64,000 nucleotides of DNA from Reticulitermes speratus (taxonomy: Eukaryota; Arthropoda; Insecta; Blattodea; Rhinotermitidae). Positions 1 through 11,939 of the stretch are shown in pieces. The stretch spans positions 27,403,521-27,467,520 of the forward strand of contig JAJKFL010000042.1 of assembly GCA_021186555.1 (NCBI GenBank), read 5' to 3'. Each line of letters begins with the position of its first letter. Positions within the stretch are counted from its first letter, which is position 1. The position numbers and the translations under genes are program-made. The notes under the pieces are model-generated. The model did no database searches. It had not been told where the DNA came from and was given only the letters and a program-made list of their open reading frames with translations.

Positions 1-384
1 TGTTCCATCAAGAATTACGAAGACGATCAGGGGCAGCATTAAAGCCAGTGCTCCATCAAGTGCAAAAAATTTATTGTGTAAGTCAGTGTGACTCCTTTAA
101 AGAATGAAAAGGGCCTTGTGCATATGTGTGGAAGATGAGACACAGAAATGGTTATCAGTCAGTGGTGTTGTGCTGATGGAAAAAACCATGTCAGTAATGG
201 CTGCTGTGAAAACTGTTTCGTAAGTACAAGAATTTAGCATTCAAGGTCCTTGTCCTTGATAATACTCCAGAACATCTGTCAGATCATGGTCTTGCCCATC
301 CAAGTTGAGTATTCAGCACATCACCTCAGTCATGAAGCCACTCCACCAGGAAAGCATAACAACATTCAGAATAGTTACACCCAT

Positions 385-1685
385 AGAATAGAATAGGATA
401 CAAGTAGGGCGGGCACCACAGCATCCCATGCACATCGGCCATTCTTGATCCTTTGTGCAGCCCTTATATTCATGTGTTTAGCAGCCCCGCACTTTGAACA
501 AAGTGCAGTAACCTGCTTACAGGAATATCCTTAAAGTCCCCTGGTTTCATAAAATGACATCCCAAGTACCTGAATCTTAATGCGGCCAAGACCTCACATT
601 CGTAAAGAACGTGAGGCCGTTTCAGTTGCTTATTTGCATCTATGACACTCGGGACTGTCTACTAGCCACAATTTAAATAGGTGTCCTTTTAGATGACAGT
701 GTCCTGTAAACATCCCTGTCAGTATTCGTAGCTGGTTTCTGCTCAAACTAAGTAGTTCTCCAACTCTTTTAGCAGAGGGTGTTTTAGGAAGACCCTAGCC
801 TGTCTTTGTCCATTAATGGACTGCCAATATTCTGTATGTTTCCTGTTTGTCCATCCCCTGGTCACCTCCCTGGCAATCTTAGCAGATATGCCCAGGGCAG
901 GCTCTGGTCCTATAAATGGACATGAGGAGCCCTGTCTAGCTAGTTAATCAGCCATTTTATTTCCATCAATTTCTGTATGTCCCAGGACCCATATCAGTTT
1001 GACCCTGTTATGTTCTGCCAGTCTCATCAGGGATTGATGGCAATCCCAGACTAGTTTAGAATTGATCTGGAAGTTATTAAGTGCCTGAATGGCTGCTTGA
1101 CTGTCTGAGAGAATATAGATGTTTCTACCTTTGTAGCCCTTTTCTATATTCTCCATTATACATGCCTTAATGGTGTATATTTCCGCCTGGAATACCGTAG
1201 TGTGAAGCCCAAGACAAGCTATGCCCCTTCTCGAGCCCCATTTATACACCCCGCCACCAGTACCCTCATTGGTCTTAGACCCATCCATATGCCAGACCAG
1301 GCCTCCTTTATTATCTGGATTAAATCCATTCTGCCATTCATGCTTGTTGGAAAGATGTTGAATGGCTTATGAAATACATATCTCGGTGTCATTCTATCAG
1401 TCCCCATTAGAAGGATGGGTTCTTGCTCCATGTCCCGAGACTTTTTAGATCTAGGTCTCCATTGTTGATTGCACGTAAGTCTGTGGATCCCTGCCTAGGC
1501 CTCCGCCTCGATTGCCACATGTAGAGGCGGGAGTCCCAGGAGGACCTCCATTGCTGCTGTTGGGGTAGTCTTCGTCGCCCCCATTATAGCCAAGCAGGCT
1601 AGTCTGTGTAGCTTTAGCAACATCCTGCTGACGTAGTTGACCCTCGTCCACCATACCGTAGGTCAGAACGGATCTGATTATCATT
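385..1685 (-). mobile_element. 5'-truncated non-LTR retrotransposon, RNase H and 3' end
   Basis: A LINE fragment read on the minus strand. The clearest part is an RNase H domain at about 1300-944 with the expected acidic residues in order: DGSKTNE, the E of FQAEIYTIK, the D of LSDSQAAI and the last D of IDGNKMAD. Upstream (1300-1690) the protein continues with frameshifts; downstream (940-480) a degraded C-terminal region with paired cysteines and an FVQSAGLL-like end is readable in pieces. An 11-bp direct repeat, gttacacccat, lies at 374-384 and 1686-1696 and marks the TSD, so both borders are well placed. The 3' end carries a short TATTC-type repeat rather than poly(A). RNase H restricts it to I/R1/LOA-like clades; I cannot assign it further. 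Several stops make it dead. Confidence 0.85.
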
Positions 1686-1916
1686 GTTACACCCATGCAT
1701 CACATGCTGCAGTGTCTTGTGTGCTTGTGAGAAGGAGACCTTTGTTAGTCTCAGTGAATGGTGAAAATTGTACAGCACAGGTTATGTCACACCCACGCGC
1801 AATTCACTACTGCTGGGGTGGTGTCCAATGGGTAGGAAGGGGGCTAAGAGGGGCTAATGATGATACTGACTGTAGTGCCACACTAGGTGTATTAATTTAG
1901 GGTATATTTCTGCAGT

Positions 1917-2175
1917 GCCAATCCCAGTCGTCACGCGGTCTAAGGCGTAGGTCTGTGGCCGCTCACTTGCTGGGATTGTGGGTTTGAATCCCGCCAGGGG
2001 CATGGATGTCTGTCTTTTATGAGTGTTGTGTATTGTCAGGTAGAGGTCTCTGCGTCGGGCTGATCACTTGTCCAGAGGAGTCCTACGGAGTGTGGTGTGG
2101 CTGAGTGTGATTGTGAAGCCTTGATAATGAGGAGGCCCTGGCCCACTAGGGGCTGTTGCGCCATGGGGGGAAAAA
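1917..2175 (+). mobile_element. tRNA-derived SINE, family 1
   Basis: The head resembles a class II (Leu/Ser-like) tRNA gene: an A box in gcggtctaaggcg and a B box in gggtttgaatccc. A non-tRNA body follows, ending in gttgcgccatgg and a run of As. It is flanked by an exact 13-bp TSD, atatttctgcagt, at 1904-1916 and 2176-2188. The same family recurs at 16891-17132 (minus), 47654-48142 and 62578-62815. The B box has one change from GGTTCGA, so Pol III competence is doubtful. Confidence 0.9.
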
Positions 2176-2189
2176 ATATTTCTGCAGTA

Positions 2190-2937
2190 AAATGAGATAT
2201 AATATTATAAGAAACAGTACAAGGAGCAAATCTCCACACCAGAAACATGCCATATGGGATAGTTAAAACTAACAATCAAGAGACCCATCACCACTTACAA
2301 CATTTACTCACCATTAAGCAATCTGATACGGCTGCTAGCCTGAGAACATTTTATTCAGTTTAGTCGCCATGAAAGCTTTAAATTATATATCACAACATGC
2401 TTACAACCCTTTTGTAATGCAGCTGTCTCCATCAAGCATCAGAAAGAGACACTTAACTCAAAAGCCTTGCAGTTTTCTAATATGGCACTCATCATGCCTA
2501 ATGCATGCAGTTAGAACACAATACCAAATGTGTACCTTCAACCATCACACCCCAGTTCCAGGCTACCCATACATAAATCTGACTGAGATGCCTAATGGTC
2601 TGCCCCTCAGGCAGAAGCCACAAGAGGGGAGAGGAGGGAAAAAACACACTTGAAAGAAAAGTGTAAGGAAGAGTAATACTCCCATCTGTATGGAGCTGCT
2701 GTTGCAGTAGTAAATAGAAAGGAGGCCATGAATGAGCTTAAGTACACAGGTTTGAGTGGGTGCTGGAAGAAGCTTTGGCCTGAAGCTGTTAAATGAAGTC
2801 TGGGGAGGCACCAACCAGTAGAAATTGATAAGGAACATCCTCATGTAAGCCTGGAAGTTCAGGAAGGGAATTCCCAGATTTTGAGTTTGATATCCAGGTA
2901 GTTCTTGACTCTCATGCTGTTGAGTTAACTGACTGTG
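2190..2937. other. No recognisable feature
   Basis: AT-moderate sequence with only short shadow reading frames. I see no domain, TSD, terminal repeat or RNA gene. Confidence 0.4.
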
Positions 2938-3221
2938 CTGAGTGAACTAGAAGATGAAGATTGTGATGTTGTTGTGGAGAGCCCTCGGCTGATTACCAGT
3001 GCTATCAAGAAAGGCCTTCCGATAGCGAATGCCTTAGCTAGTCATGTCTTTGAGGCTGTTTCCTGAGTACCTGCTTGAAATTTAAGCATGAGATGGATGC
3101 TGTCATACCACCATACAAGGAGGTGTATAAGGACATGCAGAAGAAGGCAAGGCAATTGAAGATCACGTCTTTCTGCACTGAGTCTTCTCCCACCCCACCC
3201 TCATCCATGCATTCTACATAG
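2938..3221 (+). pseudogene. C-terminal remnant of a Tigger/pogo-like transposase (tentative)
   Basis: Two plus-strand frames joined by a frameshift near 3066 read as one protein end. The first has ITSAIKKGLPIANALASH followed by FEAV; the second has FKHEMDAVIPPYKEVYKD, then QLKITSF and a TAG stop at 3219-3221. A helical block followed by a basic segment ending in ITSF/ITDF is how many pogo/Tigger-like or CENP-B/jerky-like DDE proteins finish. No catalytic domain is present here, and I could not find terminal repeats. It could instead be a retro-copy of a domesticated host gene of that family. The family call rests on the tail only. Confidence 0.35.
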
Positions 3222-4120
3222 TTTGATCACCCTGATGTCTTTAAGCCAGGAAAACCATTGCCTTTCCAGTGACATAAACACAAATATTTTCAAGTTTATT
3301 GATCATTTATTTAGATATTATGTTTTGTGTGTCTTTGGTTCCAATAACACCATTCTTCCCATAAGATCTTAACTTTATGTTTTGGAGTTCTGATTTGCAG
3401 AATTTTTTAAGAACTTTAACCCCTGCAAATGGTAAAGGTTTGCTGTATCCATTTCGTGATGGTTGAACTGTCTCATCCTCGATAATCAACTGTGGACCAC
3501 TTTATCACTTGTGCATGACATGTGAACCATTTGTTAGGTGTCTGTGGCTTCTGATGTACATTTTTTACTAACTGAAACATATAGAGATGTTGCAGCAAGA
3601 TTTGATCTGCAAGCATAATTTTGAAGATTTTATGAGGTAGATAGTGATGTTTTTGGTTTGAATGAGGATTGAAGACCTGTGTGTTGTGGAGGAGCTGTAC
3701 ATGAAGAGAGGGCACGTGTGTATAAACAAATGGGTTTTGACTTGTAATTTTTAGGAGTTCCATTATGAGTTGGTTTATGAATTTTTCTTTAGCCATACAG
3801 TAACCATGTATCCAAGTTACCTGGATAATAAAACATTTGTGATCTTTATAACTGAAATATTGTGAAATAATTGTTTGGGATCAGAATACAAAAGTGCATC
3901 CAATAAGTGAACCAAATTTATGAAATTTTGCTTCTAAGACGTTTTCCATGGTACATTTATTTTCACTGGTCCACTGAAAAACTTTTTATACAGGAAATAC
4001 TATTTACTATAATGCAATTTTTTGAAACTTACTAGTTTGAGTAAGATCATTATTAAATAAACAACAAATAAATATGTAAGTTACATCTGTTTGACAACAG
4101 TGCTAACATGTCATCAAGCC
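3222..4120. other. No recognisable feature
   Basis: AT-rich spacer. The long minus-strand frames at 3307-3796 have no recognisable composition or motif and look like chance openings. Confidence 0.4.
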
Positions 4121-4124
4121 TCAT

Positions 4125-5860
4125 GGAGCACAGTCCCTCTTTGAGAAGCTAATAGTTGCACAGCTATTCGGATTCCTCACATTTTATGAAACTGAAGGTT
4201 CATTGCTGTATCATCATCATCATCATTTATTGTAAAATTCCAGAGATCCAGTCCAGGCTACGTAGTGCCTGATGGATATAGAACCAGTCAACAAAGTCTA
4301 TACATCATTTTCACAATAAGGTGTTCTATAATAATAAATAGTAACATGACATAGAAGAAGTAAAGAACATAATAAAAATATAATAATGTGTGTAATAATA
4401 TATGTAATAAGATATATAAAATATATAAAATGGTATATAAAATATGAAATATAGAATGCTTTGAATCACCATTGCAATTAAAGCATCAGTCCAATTCACT
4501 ATGCCATTAATATAATACATTTAATGTTTTTTTCAAGTACTATAAAATTGAGGTCAATAGATGTAAAAAGTATTTGATAAAAGTGTTCATATGCCAACCT
4601 GAAGACCACTACTCTTTACTGTTAAAAAATTCTTCCAATGAGTAAAAGGAATTTATAAGGAGGTAATTTTTTAAAGTAGCCTTAAATTTCTTTTTATTGT
4701 CCGACAAGTCCTTTATGTTCGAGGGTAAATGGTTAAATGTCTTAATGCCCATGAAGTACACACCTTTTTGGTAAATTGTTAACCTTGTTTGTGGTAAATG
4801 AAGATTTTTCTTGCCTCTGGTTTTAAAGTTGTCATGGTCAGAATTTGTTTTGAATAAACATATGTTGTCGATTACAAATATTAGCAATGAAAATATATAT
4901 TGGGAGTAGAGCGGCAAAATATTTAATTCCCTAAACAAATCCCTACAAGAATCTCTGTTTCTGACATTCATCATAATTCTTATTACTTTTTTCTGTAGCT
5001 TAAATATATTGTTACTGTAAGAGGAGTTTCCCCAAAAAATTATACCATATGTCAATATTGAGTGAAAGTAGGAAAAATAAATCATCCTCAGTGCTTTCTG
5101 TGATACAAAAGGTCTTAATATTCTAATTGAGTAACTTGCATTGCTTAATTTCATCATAAGTCCGTCAATGTGGTTTTTCCACGAAAGGGAGCTGGCAACG
5201 GTAATACCTAAGAATTTAGTGTGTGTGTTTATTTACAATGTGTTTGTTATTATAGCAGAGATCAATTTGCATTGTAGTGCTGTTGGTAGTTTTAAATTGA
5301 ATATATTGTGTTTTGTTAAAATTTAATGATAATAAATTAGCATTAAACCATACATTTAATTGTTCAAAAGAAGAGATCAGATTATTTTTAAAATTTACGG
5401 GATTCGGATCACTGACAATAATACTGGTATCATCCGCAAAAAGAATAGGTTTAGAGATTCCCTTCATTATTTTGGGCAAGTCATTTATGTAAAGTAGGAA
5501 GAGAATTGGTCCTAGTATGGATCCTTGGGGAACACCATGATTAATCTTGTCCCAACTTGAAGTAGTATGAGATTGTGAAAATTTTTCATCAATAAGGACT
5601 CGTTGATATCTGTCCTCAAGATATGATTTGATTAAAGCCTTTGTATTACCTACAATTAACAAGAGCGTGCCGTTAGTGCCTATTCTGAACCAGTTCACAC
5701 CCATTCTATTTGTTAACCTATTTTAATATTCTCTACTCTGTGCCTAGGTCCTTCGGGTTTTCCCACCAATACTTTATATGCACTTCTCGTCCTTCCCATA
5801 CGAGCTGCATTTCCCACCCATCTGGTCGTTTCTATCATCCTAATGTGAATATGAATTGTG
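4125..5860 (-). mobile_element. NLR-A 3' fragment, split by a nested LINE
   Basis: On the minus strand, 5860-5655 encodes the diagnostic NLR-A C-terminal motif (RWVGNAARMG, then YKVLVGKPEG, then ENIKI), as in the better copies at 14960-15090 and 43255-43390. The family then breaks off, and its 3' untranslated end resumes at about 4213-4125 (aatgaaccttcagtttcat, then ttagcttctcaaagaggg and tgctccatg). The intervening 4215-5655 is a different LINE on the same strand. The breakpoint falls in NLR-A just before the aatgaacc box. Confidence 0.75.
4215..5655 (-). mobile_element. Non-LTR retrotransposon RT fragment (FADD type) nested in NLR-A
   Basis: Minus-strand reverse transcriptase in two frames. 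At 5655-5216 it has YLEDRYQRVLI, the NHGVPQGSILGP block, FLLYINDLP and the catalytic FADDTS box. At 5157-4609 it has the thumb and C-terminal region (LTYGIIFWGNSS, FKLQKKVIRIM, LPLYSQYIFSLLIFV). This wording is typical of the Jockey/CR1-like branch rather than RTE. The element is 5'-truncated in the palm, has at least one frameshift near 5200, and ends at about 4215 with a short GATGAT repeat, as LINEs without poly(A) often do. The 5' truncation gives a chimeric reading frame: the first ~18 residues of the frame starting at 5704 come from NLR-A. Confidence 0.8.
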
Positions 5861-7020
5861 AAGCTTATAACCAGCCATACAGATTGAAAGGAAATTGCAA
5901 ATTCATTTGAATTGGGACGTAACATTCGGCCATGTTTTTGTAAAGCATCTGTAGGAGGCCACCCTAGCCTAAATACAATAAAGTTAGAGAAAAAAGGAAT
6001 ATTTTGGCATCGGTCTCCATAAACCAGCTGCAAGACTAGGAAAGTTGTGATTTTACAAGCGGTTTCCGTCCGTACATGTTCGAGTGGGGAGAGAAATCAG
6101 AGTTGTGTAGCCTTGAGAGTTCGGAAATTAGAGGGGTTTTATTGAGCTGTTTCAGAGATTTTGGCGCGCGGATTGGGGGAACCAATCAAAATTCAGTTTT
6201 TGAATTTTAATTTTTGGCCAATGAGGCAAATTCACTGTCTTAATGTACTGTAGTGCCAGGACTTTGCTCATACAACTAGCGTAAATGTAACCGATTTTGG
6301 CTTTAATGTGGAATGACAGGTGTGAATGACACCAACTACTGGTGTAGCCAGTCTGTCAAAATATTTTTTTGCTACTACAGTTCCAGTATACAGGCTGTTG
6401 AAATGTACATGGCCTTGACTGTGTAACTGTGTTCATCACAATTTGCTCATTAGCAGGATGTTGATAATGTTGTGTTCTGGTACGGACTCTTGTTTGTAAG
6501 TTTTCTGTGAATTGGGATTCATTGAGCCATTAAGCCCAGAAATGGGAGATGTCTCCCAGTTTCTGTCTTCACAGTAAACTGAATACAGTCATCTCTCCTT
6601 AAATAGGCACAACTGGTTCCATAATTTGTGCTTATAGATGCAAACTTCTAAATGTGATGCTGAATTCCCTTTAAAATACACTTGAATGTATTGGATGTGT
6701 TCTTTGTGTTTGTAGTAGAACATAAACTGGTTTACAATGTTGAAAATACCATCAGTATATATGTAATTAAGAGTTTTGGTGTTGATTGTGACAAGTGCAG
6801 GGATCCTTCTGGAATTTTATTTTTCCAGCCTTTTATTATGTTTATGTCTGTAAAATCCATGTCATTTAGGATACCTGTTTTTAGGATGCTCTTTAAGTTT
6901 TTCCTGATACTTTGTACGAGTATATTCTGTATACAGGTATTGTGTGTTGTTTGGTATAAGCATGAAAGCTGTTTTATTAACCAATAGTAATTTTCAATTT
7001 TAGATACAATTTGTGTGAGG
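5861..7020. other. No recognisable feature
   Basis: Unassigned spacer. Frames at 6682-7163 on both strands overlap each other, lack motifs and look like chance openings. Confidence 0.4.
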
Positions 7021-7032
7021 ATGGTTGAGGTT

Positions 7033-8730
7033 AAAACCATGGGATTCAAAACATTGGTATCGAAGACTCTCAAGGCAATATAATAATAAATCAGAGACGA
7101 GTATTGCAAATTTGGGAGAATTATATCACAGAGCTCTACGATCGAGCTAATCGACCAGAACATCTAGACGTCGAACCTGAAGATGAAGTAGATGAAGACG
7201 AGAAAGGCCCTTATATTTTGCAAAGTGAAGTGGAAAAAGCTATCAAGGAGATAAGGGATAAGAAGGCTACAGGAGATGATGATGTACCTGGGGATGTACT
7301 CAAATTGTTGGGAGAAGGTGGTCTAAGGCTAATGACACAGATGATCAACAGCATGTATGTAACTGGAGAATGACCCAGAGATTTTATTGAAGTTACAATG
7401 ATTGCCTTAAAGAAGAAGCCCAAAGCTACAAAATGCAGCGACCATCGCACAATCAGCATCATCGCTCATGCAGCAAAGATAGTAGCGAGGATACTTAGAA
7501 GAAGAATTGAGAGGAAAATTGAAGATGCACTTGGAGAAGATCAGTTTGGATTTAGAAGAGGAAAAGGAACTAGGGATGCAATTGGGATGCTGAGAATAAT
7601 ATCAGAACGAACCTTGGTCATAGATGAGGAATTGTGTGCTTGCTTCATAGACTGGCAGAAGGCATTTGACCGTGTCAACTGGACCAAATTAATGCAAATC
7701 CTAAAAGGAATTGGGATAGACTGGCGCGAAAGAAGATTGGTCAGCAAATTGTACATGCAACAAAGTGTCAAAATACGACTGGACCAAGGTGAGACGAGAA
7801 GTGTGAAGATTGGAAGAGGAGTTAGACAAGGTTGCTGTTTGTCACCGATTCTGTTCAACTTATACAGCGAGTACCTTACCAAGGAAGCTCTTGAAGGGTT
7901 TGGAGACTTCAAAATAGGAGGACAAGTAATTCGCACTGTGAAATATGCAGATGACCTTGTGCTACTGGCTAGGGAAGAAAACGTGCTACGGGGCATGATT
8001 GATAGACTAATTGAAATTGGAAGACGCTATGGAATGGAAATGAATGTGGGAAAAACTAAAGTAATGAAAATCTCAAGGCAAACATCCCCAATGAAAATTA
8101 TGATAGATCAAAAACAATTGGAGAATGTGGAATATTTCAATTATTTGGGTAGCATGATAACAAGTGATGCAAGGTGTACACGTGAAATTAAATCCAGAAT
8201 TGCCATGGCAAAAACAGCATTCAACAAGAAGAAAAATCTTTTCACCAGCAAACTGGAATTAAATTTAAGGAAGAAACTAGTAAAGTGCTACATTTGGAGC
8301 ATAGCTTTGTATGGTGCTGAAACGTGGACACTTCGGAAAGTAGATCAGAAGTATCTGGAAAGTTTTGAAATGTGGTGCTGGAGAAGAATGGAGAAGATCA
8401 GTTGGACCGATCATGTGAGAAATGAAGAAGTATTACACAGAGTCAAGGAGGAGAGGAATATACTACATACAATAAAAAGAAGAAAGGCTAACTGGATTGG
8501 TCACATCTTGCGTAGAAACTGCCTTCTGAAACACGTGATTGAAGGAAAGTTAGAAGGAAGGATAGAAATGACGGGACGACGAGGGAGAAGACGTAAGCAG
8601 CTACTGGATGACCTTAAGGAAAAGAAAAGATACTGGAAATTGAAAGAGGAAGCACTAGATCGCACCCTGTGGAGAACTCGCTTTGGAAGAGGCTACGGAC
8701 CTGTCGTAAGACAGACTACAGAATGAATGA
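7033..8730 (+). mobile_element. RTE-like non-LTR retrotransposon NLR-B, copy 1 (one nonsense codon)
   Basis: One frame runs from about 7035 to 8726 and is broken only by TGA at 7371-7373, where the second copy has TGG (Trp). Reverse transcriptase blocks appear in order: IALKKKPKATKCSDHRTIS, FGFRRGKGTRDAI, FIDWQKAFDRV (first catalytic Asp), GVRQGCCLSPILFN, YADDLVLLA (catalytic DD), then FNYLGSMI, a thumb region, and a basic C-terminus around GHILRRNCLLKHV and GRRGRRRKQ. The endonuclease and the N-terminal part of the ORF are missing, so it is 5'-truncated. An exact 12-bp TSD, atggttgaggtt, lies at 7021-7032 and 8731-8742. The 3' end is a short GAATGAATGA repeat, as in RTE elements. The near-intact frame implies a fairly young insertion. 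Confidence 0.92.
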
Positions 8731-8742
8731 ATGGTTGAGGTT

Positions 8743-10285
8743 GACCAAATGTGTCAGAAGGGTTGTGTGAATAAATACAATCTTGTTAAGACTTGTATTT
8801 CTACAGTGGACAGTACTTATTTTCCATACTTTTAATTATCTGGTACATGTTAAATTATGAAAATATTTAAGGTAAACTGGTTTTGGATACTTTTGTCATA
8901 CATTCTAAAAGTTCGGCACCATAACTTGCTGAGCCTGTTGGGTTGCTATATCACCAGCAGTGATGTTTCTTTCCATCCCTTCAGAGCTCATGAATTTTGT
9001 GGGTGATGTACAAGCAAAACCTTCAGCTTGATGTCACCTTCACTACTGCCGCCAAGGTATTGTGTGAGATGGTCCTTAGATGCTTGAAGCCTGACGTTTT
9101 CTTTTGTTGTCTAGAAATAAATATTTAGGACAGCATCCTGTTCCAAAATAGCCCCATCTCATCAAGACTTAAAATCTGCTTAGGTAAATATCCTCCTCTT
9201 TTGATTACCATCATGTGTTCTTTGGGAATGTTTGTTGCAGATGCTACATCACATCAGTGCTGAACCTGATGCCTGATGTATGAAGGCTGTGAAAATTAGC
9301 ATGAGTCTTAAATCCCTCATGCTTTCTATAAATGATATTTCTGACAAGTGTCTTCCACTTCTATGGTTGGTCGGGCAAAGAAAGAAGGTGTTTCGCCATT
9401 GACTGGCCATTCTTTCTTAGAGGACATTGCATAATCCTCATTGGTTAAAGTTAATTAGAATATCTGAAGGAATAGAACGCCCTCAGTCAGAGACCCTGAA
9501 AAAGTTACATCCAGCGTAGTGTCAGAAGATTAGTAGCCCAACCTGCCCTAAATTTAGGGTCCACTAAAATGGTGAAAACTGAAGTTTTGGTCGTTTAAAC
9601 ATTACTATCCAAATGACCGGGTTTTATGGAATGAATAACAAAACAGTTCCGAACAGAATGAATTGAGGATTATGGAGTTTTTCCAGTTTAGGGTGAACAC
9701 CTGTGTTTGCAGTTTTTTGGCTTTAATTTTGTACATAATTCGAGGGGAAGTTAATTAATTTCCCTAATGTTTCCATTGTATACACTAAGGAGTGGCTTGT
9801 CTGGAATTTGAACCCAATGTTTGGCAACAGTATAGAACAATAGGACAGCTGTGTTTTGTGACATTATTTCACATTGACAGAACAGCTATTTTCTGAAATT
9901 TCATAGCACATCATATTTTTCCTTTGTAAATAATTTATCTGTGACACACACTATTAACATGGGTTATATAGGCCACGAGTCTTTTTGATTATGTATGTGT
10001 CACTAATGGTTATAGAGTTTCCCCACCAGATTGATATGGAAGAGCTGACACTCCTAGTAGCTTTTGGTTTCTCTTTCACGCTTCAATGACACCAATTATT
10101 TCTTCTGTCAGGTGATGTCTAAGCCTCCTAATAAAAAGCATCTCTAAATTGTAAATGGAACTCGGATGACAGAAAATCTCCAACAAAATATGCATTAAAA
10201 TTCGTAACTTATGCTTTAAAAAGGTTTGCTTTTCAATATCAGTTTATTTTGAAAATTAAGTTTCTCTCAAATCGTGTCCAAGAGT
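8743..10285. other. No recognisable feature
   Basis: About 1.5 kb without open frames of note, terminal repeats or RNA genes that I can identify. Confidence 0.4.
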
Positions 10286-10289
10286 CAAC

Positions 10290-10592
10290 TGCATGCAGCG
10301 GGTTTGACAACTTCGAAGTCTACTTCCTCACATTTCTTTATTTTTGGTGGATAAAGGTGAAGTCCCAGGAGACGCCATGGAGGCATATTGAGGCAGTACA
10401 GGTGTAGCCCACACGCCCATGACCTCGGAAGTAGATGGAGATGAGTAGTCTTACCTTCCGGCTGCTTTATGCCCGTTGAATAGCAGGTTTCATAGGCCTT
10501 AGAGTCTGTTTGGACCCTTTGGAGGGCCTCTTGCCTATACCAGAAATCGAACAATTCCTCGGCCTTTCAGCTCGTAGCCTAGTCACAGTACC
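10290..10592 (-). mobile_element. SINE-like element related to family 2
   Basis: Read on the minus strand, the head gtgactaggctacgagctg followed by a ttcgatttctgg box matches the head of the family-2 SINE at 20350 (gtgactaggctacggactg, then ttcgatttcct). The body downstream is different. Its 5' border coincides with the start of the 498-bp tandem duplication at 10593. Confidence 0.45.
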
Positions 10593-11588
10593 AAGTAGGT
10601 AAGGGACCTTCTAGTTTCAGAAACACCACATTAATTTCCTGATAGTTTAAGATTTTATCTACAAGGTATGTAAGTTATTTCTCCTTCCCCAAATTAAGTT
10701 AATCTGTGAAAAGTCGGAGCATCTTAAGGTGGTGAAGTATGGTGCTTGTAGCTTGTAGAGAATGTAGTCATATATTATGTTCAAACTTTTGGTTGATGCC
10801 ATTACAACGAAATTTTTCATTACTTCAGATTTCTTATTTTATACACTTGATGAAGCGAAATAAACACGCGCACTTGTCACATCTAACGCACTTATCATAC
10901 TTTTGTAAAAGAATATAAAGGGAAAACTTGTAACTGCATGCGTATAGGGGTGTAAATAGCCTTTCAGAACTGGGCAGACGGTCAAAGGATCAGTTGAAAA
11001 GCCCAGGTAATGATGAAAGCATATGTTACAATGCAGGTTCGCGAAGGGTTCCTCGTCGCTTAGGACTGAGAACTCATAATGTATACTTCAAAGTAGGTAA
11101 GGGACCTTCTAGTTTCAGAAACACCACATTAATTTCCTGATAGTTTAAGATTTTATCTACAAGGTATGTAAGTTATTTCTCCTTCCCCAAATTAAGTTAA
11201 TCTGTGAAAAGTCGGAGCATCTTAAGGTGGTGAAGTATGGTGCTTGTAGCTTGTAGAGAATGTAGTCATATATTATGTTCAAACTTTTGGTTGATGCCAT
11301 TACAACGAAATTTTTCATTACTTCAGATTTCTTATTTTATACACTTGATGAAGCGAAATAAACACGCGCACTTGTCACATCTAACGCACTTATCATACTT
11401 TTGTAAAAGAATATAAAGGGAAAACTTGTAACTGCATGCGTATAGGGGTGTAAATAGCCTTACAGAACTGGGCAGACGCTCAAAGGATCAGTTGAAAAGC
11501 CCAGGTAATGATGAAAGCATATGTTACAATGCAGGTTCGCGAAGGGTTCCTCGTCGCTTAGGACTGAGAACTCATAATGTATACTTCA
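10593..11588. repeat. 498-bp tandem duplication, two units
   Basis: Unit 1 is 10593-11090 and unit 2 is 11091-11588. I see two substitutions between them (near 10968 and 10986 against 11466 and 11484), so identity is about 99.6%. The tetramer aagt starts each unit and also follows the second, consistent with a microhomology-mediated duplication. No TE signature is visible inside. A consensus-like splice donor (gtaggtaaggg) lies at each unit start but no flanking exon is evident. Confidence 0.9.
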
Positions 11589-11750
11589 AAGTTACTGGGC
11601 ATAAAAAACAAACAAGCGTCGCTGGTTTCAGCGTAACCGTGAGGTCAGTATTTTTAAATGAGGGCCATTTCCTGATTTACGTATATAAAGACAGGCTTCA
11701 TGTTTCACGCTACAAGGGAAAGTTATTCAGTCATTATCAGTTATTAAAGA

Positions 11751-11939
11751 TCATGGGTCGTGTCTTTGCACGGCTTCTCCTTTCTTAACTGTATTGAAAG
11801 CTGTTCTGAATACTCGTGCCGTTTTCTCTTCGTATTTTGAAATAACCCATAAATTTGCGTCTTGTAACACTTCTGCCTTAGATTTGCATTGTGCCTTTTC
11901 GCATACATTGTGAGTTTCACTGTTTTTGAGTTTATGCAT
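11751..11939 (-). pseudogene. Fragment resembling the KIAA1586/ZBED-like family (tentative)
   Basis: A 62-residue minus-strand frame with CEKAQCKSKAEVLQDANLW, then YEEKTARVFRTAF and a stop. The block 'ARVFRTAF..AKKGE' preceded by a KAEVLQ-type stretch resembles the region before the hAT-related domain of KIAA1586-like/general-transcription-factor-II-I-repeat-like proteins, which are often transposon-derived. There is no downstream continuation that I can read. It may be a chance match. Confidence 0.28.

Noticed and set aside
1913-2000. Genuine tRNA gene at the A/B boxes of SINEs
   Set aside because: The heads match tRNA promoter boxes, but acceptor stems do not pair, a non-tRNA body follows, and TSDs show retrotransposition.
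5713-6033. 106-residue minus-strand protein
   Set aside because: Its C-terminal half is the NLR-A tail (RWVGNAARMG); the N-terminal half is chance upstream sequence.
10285-10554. 89-residue minus frame as a gene
   Set aside because: It lies within a SINE-like repeat whose head matches the family-2 SINE.
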